From Candidatus Thorarchaeota archaeon (GTDB lineage Archaea; Asgardarchaeota; Thorarchaeia; Thorarchaeales; Thorarchaeaceae), in the NCBI GenBank assembly GCA_029855925.1, contig JAGSHP010000236.1:1-9168 (forward strand): 9,168 nucleotides of DNA. Reading direction: 5' to 3'. Position numbers and translations under genes: made by a program. Shown here one piece after another: positions 5,653 through 9,168 of the stretch; the stretch's first letter is position 1, and every line of letters starts with the position of its first letter. The notes below the pieces were generated by a model. That model made no database searches and had not been told where the DNA came from. It worked only from the letters and a program-made list of their open reading frames with translations.

Positions 5653-6204
5653 TCATGTGAGTGACGTGCCCATTACTCTCTGGAGCATCTGACCAAGTCC
5701 CAAACCGACCAGCATGTAGAATCCAAAGAAGTACATGCCAAATCCTCCCACAACAGGCTTGCCAATCCACCCGGTCAGAAATGGCATTACCTTCTCCAGA
5801 TGGAATGGGATGACTGCAACCACTAGTGGTACCCCCGAGGGATCCACATAGAATCCATTGAGAAGTGAGAATATGAGCATGAAGGGAATTATGAAGAACA
5901 TATACGGCTTGCAGCGTGCCGTCATCATCTCTCTCTGTATTCGGTCGATGTACGGTTTTCTTCTCTTTATCTTCCTCAGCAGCTTCTCATTGCCGGACTC
6001 GTTAGCCTTCTTCGAGAGTTCCTGGTATGCCTTGATCTCTGCCTGATATCTTTTCAAGCGTCGTACGTCCGCGAACTTCAACATGGCGAGATTGCTCACC
6101 ACTGTAATGCCCACTGATACTGCCATTATGAGAATGGCTGACATTGGTGGGTCCCGGAAGTAGAGGGCGAACCATTCGCCTATTGCCGCAAAGATATCCT
6201 GCAT
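5653..6204 (-). CDS. EMC3/TMCO1-like membrane insertase (DUF106, Oxa1 superfamily)
   Basis: This is the archaeal relative of EMC3, TMCO1 and YidC, proteins that help insert membrane proteins. The 183-residue product has a first transmembrane segment at about residues 21-43. A strongly basic, helical stretch follows at about 46-95 (LKRYQAEIKAYQELSKK and RKIKRRKPYIDR), expected to form the cytoplasmic coiled-coil hairpin that meets the ribosome. A second segment lies at about 101-119 and a third at about 152-176 (GGFGMYFFGFYMLVGLGLGQ). This three-segment plan with an intervening coiled coil is the family's hallmark. The ATG at 6204 starts 6 nt after the adkA stop with GGAG upstream. Its place between adkA and rpl34e is the common archaeal arrangement, near the secY-adk region in many genomes. 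Confidence 0.9.
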   Translation of the reverse strand: MQDIFAAIGEWFALYFRDPPMSAILIMAVSVGITVVSNLAMLKFADVRRLKRYQAEIKAYQELSKKANESGNEKLLRKIKRRKPYIDRIQREMMTARCKPYMFFIIPFMLIFSLLNGFYVDPSGVPLVVAVIPFHLEKVMPFLTGWIGKPVVGGFGMYFFGFYMLVGLGLGQMLQRVMGTSLT

Positions 6205-6210
6205 GACAGT

Positions 6211-6798
6211 CTACTCCATCAGGGTCTCATATAATTGTGTTGCGGCAGCCTCAACTTGCCCCTGTCTGTTCTTGATTATTCGCACGGTGGCGCCTGTGAG
6301 TGTAGCCGCTGCGACCGCCGCCGCTCTACACATCTGCTGGTGGGTGTCAATCTCCTCAACAGCCTGCGCATCCCTCTCTCTAGTGGGGTCGTCACTGCGT
6401 CTCATTGCGATGCTCTCAGGATCGGCCTCAACCAGCACAATGGTCTTTGGTTTGATGGCTCGAATGACCCACTCGGGAAGACCAATGAGAAAGCCGTTGG
6501 GTGTGGCTATCAGTGTGTGCGTGTCCACAATCACTCTTGCCGACTCAGCGCGCTTGGCAATGGCCTCGCCAGCCATCTGCTGTGTCTCTCGTTGCGTGGC
6601 CGTCGGTAGCTTTCGCATCTCATCCCGGTGTTTGACGAGACCCTTCTTTGATGCGACCTCGAACATTGCTGTCCCAAAATTGAGGACCTGTACTTCCTCC
6701 CCATGCTTCTCTTTGACCATGTCAACTGCTGTTGTAATCACTGTGGTCTTTCCGACGCCGGGGATTCCTGTGACAATGACTGCATTCCTATCACTCAT
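6211..6798 (-). CDS. adkA: Adenylate kinase, archaeal type
   Basis: AdkA interconverts ATP plus AMP with two ADP. The 195-residue protein starts MSDRNAVIV and has the P-loop GIPGVGKT at residues 11-18, the archaeal-type VIVDTHTLIATPNGFLIGLP segment, and RRSDDPTRERD in the lid region. The length matches archaeal AdkA (about 190-196 aa). A TTG eight codons upstream (6822) is possible, but the ATG is preceded by GAGGTG nine bases away and gives the family's usual N-terminus. It is the first gene of the operon running through cbf5 and probably the RNase P RNA, with a TATA box at 6848-6857. Confidence 0.96.
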   Translation of the reverse strand: MSDRNAVIVTGIPGVGKTTVITTAVDMVKEKHGEEVQVLNFGTAMFEVASKKGLVKHRDEMRKLPTATQRETQQMAGEAIAKRAESARVIVDTHTLIATPNGFLIGLPEWVIRAIKPKTIVLVEADPESIAMRRSDDPTRERDAQAVEEIDTHQQMCRAAAVAAATLTGATVRIIKNRQGQVEAAATQLYETLME

Positions 6799-6847
6799 TT
6801 TAGATTGCACCTCAGCTGCCAAGTTGCCTCGACCTCTGAGCGCCTCT

Positions 6848-6857
6848 GTTATATACT
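6848..6857 (-). promoter_or_regulatory. TATA box of the adkA operon
   Basis: AGTATATAAC on the minus strand fits the archaeal TATA box. A start about 25 bases downstream (near 6827) leaves a leader of about 30 nt containing the GAGGTG ribosome site (6808-6813) before the ATG at 6798. It lies in the 102-nt gap after the upstream methyltransferase-like gene, so the operon begins at adkA. Confidence 0.72.
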
Positions 6858-6900
6858 ATTCTGTAGATATGTGTCCGCATTCCCGGTCAGTGCTATGTCG

Positions 6901-7497
6901 CTACTGGTCATTGTCGCCTCGTAATAGCCTTGGAAGGAAGAAGCCCGTCCGCTCACGATACCTCGAATACGCCTCTCCATATGCTGCTGCCAGTTTTCTC
7001 TCCTCTAGATAGGTACCAACAAATGTGTAGGCCGCCATTGCTATTCCAAAGACGGCAATATGGGGCTCCAGATAGAGTGGTACCAGCGCCAGGAACACCA
7101 GCACGGTCGCAAGATAGAGGGGGTGCCTGATTCTCGCATAGATCCCCTCTGTGATGAGCTCTGGTTCTCGGTCCGTTCTCATGTCTGCCACCGTACTGAC
7201 TGATATGACAGCTGAGGCACGGATGGCGATGAGACCCCCACATGCCAGCATGATGACCCCCAACAAAAAGAACGGCCAATTGATCGTGGATGGCATCAGA
7301 ATGAATGATAACCACTTCTGAATGTCTACTGTGAGAAAAGCGACTAATAACAGTACTGTGCTAGATAATGTGAAGATTCGAGAATAAGCCTGTTTTCCCC
7401 ATCTGTCTATTATTCTGTGTTTTATCCGGTGTGACGCAAGTCCACTGTGTTCAAGCCCAAAGATTGCAGTTGCAATGATTATTATCAGGTATCCCAT
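6901..7497 (-). CDS. Isoprenylcysteine methyltransferase-like integral membrane protein (ICMT/NnrU type)
   Basis: The 198-residue protein from the ATG at 7497 is mostly hydrophobic, with about four or five membrane segments: residues 1-17, 42-58, 73-93, 126-143 and 146-163. Near the N-terminus it has GLEHSGLASHR, reminiscent of NnrU-like proteins. The C-terminal half has GIYARIRHPLYLA (118-130) and EERKLAAAYGEAYSRYRERTGFFLP (165-189), the paired motifs with which the ICMT/PEMT superfamily binds S-adenosylmethionine. A membrane methyltransferase is likely, but the substrate (lipid, isoprenoid thiol, methanethiol or other) cannot be told. The GTG three codons upstream lies within the ribosome site. 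The gene is alone: it diverges from the 7608 gene and a new promoter follows it before adkA. Confidence 0.78.
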   Translation of the reverse strand: MGYLIIIIATAIFGLEHSGLASHRIKHRIIDRWGKQAYSRIFTLSSTVLLLVAFLTVDIQKWLSFILMPSTINWPFFLLGVIMLACGGLIAIRASAVISVSTVADMRTDREPELITEGIYARIRHPLYLATVLVFLALVPLYLEPHIAVFGIAMAAYTFVGTYLEERKLAAAYGEAYSRYRERTGFFLPRLLRGDNDQ

Positions 7498-7505
7498 TTC
7501 TAGCA

Positions 7506-7511
7506 CTCCTT
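7506..7511 (-). promoter_or_regulatory. Ribosome binding site fixing the ICMT-like start
   Basis: AAGGAG on the minus strand lies 8 bases before the ATG at 7497. The alternative GTG (7506-7504) begins on its last base, leaving no spacing, so the ATG is preferred. Confidence 0.68.
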
Positions 7512-7537
7512 GTGGTCTTCCCTCTTTCCTCTCATTC

Positions 7538-7547
7538 GGGATTTCCC
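7538..7547. promoter_or_regulatory. Palindrome beside the divergent TATA box, possible operator
   Basis: GGGATTTCCC is a 4+2+4 inverted repeat placed directly beside the TATA box at 7551-7560, between the divergent ICMT-like gene and the 7608 gene. In the + direction it covers the BRE position, and in the minus direction it lies near the likely start. A regulator could bind here, but the repeat is short and may be chance. Confidence 0.25.
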
Positions 7548-7550
7548 AAA

Positions 7551-7560
7551 CTTTATATAC
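7551..7560 (+). promoter_or_regulatory. Strong TATA box of the 7608 gene, perhaps bidirectional
   Basis: CTTTATATAC is close to the archaeal consensus TTTATATA, with CCCAAA just upstream in the BRE position. A start about 25 bases on (near 7582) leaves a leader of roughly 26 nt before the ATG at 7608. Read on the other strand the element is GTATATAAAG, placed so that transcription toward the ICMT-like gene could start about 25-30 nt before its ATG. It may serve both genes. Confidence 0.78.
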
Positions 7561-7607
7561 ATAGAGCCATTAACTATAATGAATTTAACTATTGTGAAGT
7601 GACAAAG

Positions 7608-8180
7608 ATGAGTACGGTTGAAGAGAATCCATTCTCCCCTATTGAGGTCTGGGAGAGCACTCAGGTAAAGATTCAGGATGGCAACGATGAAAAGACAGTT
7701 GATGCAACGCACTATCATGTGCGCTACATCATTGGCGAGAGCAGCGACAAGCGATTTGTTGATCGTGGTGAGCATGAGGTCCATGAACTTAGCAACAAGA
7801 CAGTCTTCGTAGCACCCTCAATTCATCGAGTTGGGTCAGACCCATTTCATTATGACATAAATGAGGTGGAGTCAATCATTGGCGAGCAGCGACTGCAAGA
7901 AAAGTCCCGCCAACTCACGCGAGCTGGGCAATGCGACAAGCATGAGCTTGTTGAGATTGCATACTATTCTCCTGGCGTTGAGTGTTGCGAACTGACAAAG
8001 GAAGAGGCTGACAAACGGCAGATACCACTCAAATACATCTCAGGCTATCTTCTTGGACGCAACAATGGCTTTGTCAAGGTGGCTCTTGCAAAGACAACAC
8101 TAGAATCAGGCGAGGCATACTTCGCCCACATTCACGTCGTCCCAGAGTCCTCAATTATCAGCTGGTCGTGTCTGGAGTAG
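7608..8180 (+). CDS. Uncharacterised 190-residue acidic protein
   Basis: I do not recognise this protein. The ATG at 7608 is chosen because the TATA box at 7551-7560 puts the transcript start downstream of the longer frame's first codon; AAGTGA lies 5 bases before it. The 190-residue product looks soluble, with no signal peptide or membrane segment. The N-terminal part has an HYH (36 is Tyr; His35 and His37) in a beta-rich stretch. Residues 83-140 are charged and partly helical, with Cys109, Cys126 and Cys127. The C-terminal part (GYLLGRNNGFVKVALAKT, then YFAHIHVVPESSIISW, about 146-186) resembles small SH3/Sm-like barrels that end in a PxSxI strand; this is only a pattern resemblance. It is a single-gene unit with a strong promoter and a following hairpin, so it is probably well expressed. 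It is tandem with tfb. Confidence 0.85.
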   Translation: MSTVEENPFSPIEVWESTQVKIQDGNDEKTVDATHYHVRYIIGESSDKRFVDRGEHEVHELSNKTVFVAPSIHRVGSDPFHYDINEVESIIGEQRLQEKSRQLTRAGQCDKHELVEIAYYSPGVECCELTKEEADKRQIPLKYISGYLLGRNNGFVKVALAKTTLESGEAYFAHIHVVPESSIISWSCLE

Positions 8181-8208
8181 TTCTTAGACACTCGGCTAAT
8201 TGCACGAC

Positions 8209-8258
8209 GCGATTCCCCTACTACTTGCTCAAGCGGCAGGGGGATCGCACCTCTTTTT
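8209..8258 (+). terminator. Hairpin and T-run after the 7608 gene
   Basis: GCGATTCCCC (8209-8218) pairs with GGGGGATCGC (8239-8248) in ten pairs, one of them G-U, with a 20-base loop. TTTTT follows at 8254-8258. It lies 28 bases after the stop of the 7608 gene and before the likely tfb promoter, so it separates the two units. Confidence 0.6.
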
Positions 8259-8299
8259 CTATGAGTTATATGGTGATACAATATTTCATAAATGCTCAA

Positions 8300-8307
8300 A
8301 TTTATTA
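8300..8307 (+). promoter_or_regulatory. Likely TATA element of tfb
   Basis: ATTTATTA, preceded by CTCAA in the BRE position, is the best candidate in the AT-rich stretch 8265-8307. A start near 8330 would give an untranslated leader of about 90 nt, long for an archaeal message. The match is imperfect, and ATATTTCATAAAT just upstream is an alternative. Confidence 0.4.
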
Positions 8308-8419
8308 GGCGGCGATTCCGCGGTTCGCCAGCGTCTCCTATGGAACGTGGTTTTGTCCACTCTTTGTAGGCTCAGGTGGTAGACCACATCTCTAGGGGCA
8401 AGTAAATGGGTGAACGACT
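8308..8419 (+). promoter_or_regulatory. Leader region of tfb with small hairpins
   Basis: Three short inverted repeats follow one another: GGCGA/TCGCC (8311-8315, 8325-8329), GTGG/CCAC (8347-8350, 8357-8360) and GTGGT/ACCAC (8376-8380, 8383-8387). The first may lie partly upstream of the transcript start. A ribosome site GGGTGA (8408-8413) stands 6 bases before the ATG. I see no tRNA, known riboswitch or small gene in it. Confidence 0.4.
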
Positions 8420-9168
8420 ATGGCAAAACCAGCCAGGGCTATGACAGAACGCAGAAAAGGCACTCAAGTCTGTTCGATTTGCGGAGGCAGCGAATTCTAC
8501 GAGGACCAGACCCGAGGCGAGTACATTTGTGTATCATGTGGATGCGTCATTGATGAGAAGATCATGGACACCGGGCCTGAGTGGCGCGCATTCACCGCAG
8601 AGGAAAGAAACGCTCGCGCAAGAACTGGTTCACCACTGACACTTACAATGGCTGACAAGGGCTTGGCCACAACTCTGGGTTGGAGCGATAGGGATGCTAA
8701 TGGGCGTGCCATTGCGGCTAGCAATCGTGCAGCCATCTATCGAATGCGAAAGTGGCAGATACGAACCCTTGTTCACAGTTCCCAGCATCGAAACCTCAGT
8801 ATTGCCATGAGCGAGCTTGACAGGCTCACATCCCAGCTTGGCGTTCCAAGCGAGACAAAGGAGACTGCTGCTCTCATCTATAGAAAGGCTCTGGGCCGAA
8901 GGCTGGTTAGAGGCAGAAGCATTGAGGGAATGGTCGCAGCATCAATATACCTCTCCTGCAGGATTCATAGAATCCCCCGTCAACTTGATGAAATAGTGAC
9001 CGAGGCACGGGTCAATAGAAAGGAACTCGGTCAATGTGTCAGACTCATCCTTCGAAATGTTCGAATTAAGGTACCGATCCCCTCAGCCAATGATCTAATG
9101 CCACGAATCTCAGCTGATCTTGGTCTTGATGGTCAGACCGTCCAGAAAGCCATGGAGATCATTAATGA
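8420..9168 (+). CDS. tfb: Transcription initiation factor IIB (TFB), right end cut off
   Basis: TFB bridges TBP-bound promoter DNA and RNA polymerase in archaeal initiation. The 249 codons present run off the right edge; the family has about 300, so roughly the last 50 residues of the second cyclin repeat are missing. A zinc ribbon has Cys18, Cys21, Cys37 and Cys40. The B-reader/linker follows with GPEWRAF (52-58), ARARTGSP and MADKGLATTLGW. The first cyclin repeat contains RNLSIAMSELDRL, ETAALIYRKAL and RGRSIEGMVAASIYLSCR, and the second repeat begins around VPIPSANDLMPR. The ATG at 8420 follows GGGTGA by 6 bases. Basic residues ahead of the ribbon are normal. Whether it is the sole or one of several TFBs is not visible. 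Confidence 0.96.
   Translation, partial: MAKPARAMTERRKGTQVCSICGGSEFYEDQTRGEYICVSCGCVIDEKIMDTGPEWRAFTAEERNARARTGSPLTLTMADKGLATTLGWSDRDANGRAIAASNRAAIYRMRKWQIRTLVHSSQHRNLSIAMSELDRLTSQLGVPSETKETAALIYRKALGRRLVRGRSIEGMVAASIYLSCRIHRIPRQLDEIVTEARVNRKELGQCVRLILRNVRIKVPIPSANDLMPRISADLGLDGQTVQKAMEIIN

Noticed and set aside
7500..7784. 94-codon minus-strand frame over the start of the 7608 gene
   Set aside because: It overlaps a gene with a good promoter and ribosome site and is random in composition.
8361..8400. tRNA-like string containing GGCTCAGGTGGTAGA
   Set aside because: It recalls a D-arm, but there is no acceptor stem, anticodon arm or T-arm sequence in register. It is better described as a small hairpin in the tfb leader.
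1..9168. Mobile element, CRISPR array, defence or toxin-antitoxin system
   Set aside because: I saw no transposase, integrase, direct-repeat array, terminal inverted repeats or paired small toxin-like genes. The genes are core functions in common archaeal order.

Overview
The window comes from an archaeal chromosome. The evidence is an archaeal TFB, archaeal/eukaryotic-type ribosomal proteins (S4, S11, L14e, L34e), Cbf5, Tsr3, the archaea-only tRNA(Ile2) enzyme TiaS, an EMC3/DUF106 membrane protein, TATA-box promoters, and a type-A-like RNase P RNA. By eye the base composition is close to balanced. Keeping both L34e and L14e argues against halobacteria and some other late euryarchaeal lines. 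An Asgard archaeon such as Thorarchaeota is possible, but that is a guess the window cannot prove.

Layout. 1-634 (+): the end of rpS4 and all of rpS11, coupled by an ATGA overlap and closed by a hairpin terminator that includes the rpS11 stop codon. 623-2250 (-): a Cys-rich zinc protein of 95 aa, translationally coupled to tiaS by a TTGA overlap. 2317-2853 (+): tsr3, divergent from the zinc gene. 2879-3237 (-): an RNase P RNA gene recognised from its conserved cores and helices; no real protein lies there. 3284-6798 (-): an operon read right to left as adkA, EMC3-like gene, rpl34e, cmk, rpl14e, cbf5, with the RNase P RNA directly after cbf5. It has a clear TATA box upstream of adkA and possibly a second one before rpl34e. 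6901-7497 (-): a membrane methyltransferase-like protein (ICMT/NnrU type). 7608-8180 (+): a 190-aa protein I do not recognise, with a very good TATA box and a following hairpin plus T-run. 8420-9168 (+): tfb, running off the window, behind a leader with several small hairpins.

Functionally this is mainly a core information-processing region: ribosomal proteins, nucleotide kinases, membrane insertion and transcription initiation. It also holds a concentration of RNA maturation functions: TiaS (tRNA-Ile2 wobble agmatidine), Cbf5 (H/ACA-guided pseudouridine), Tsr3 (acp modification of a hypermodified small-subunit rRNA pseudouridine) and the RNase P RNA (tRNA 5' end). I found no mobile element, CRISPR array, tRNA gene or clearly foreign segment. 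The most unusual points are the RNase P RNA with an altered P4 core and hairpins flush against both sides of P1, and the duplicated eight-ligand zinc module coupled to tiaS.
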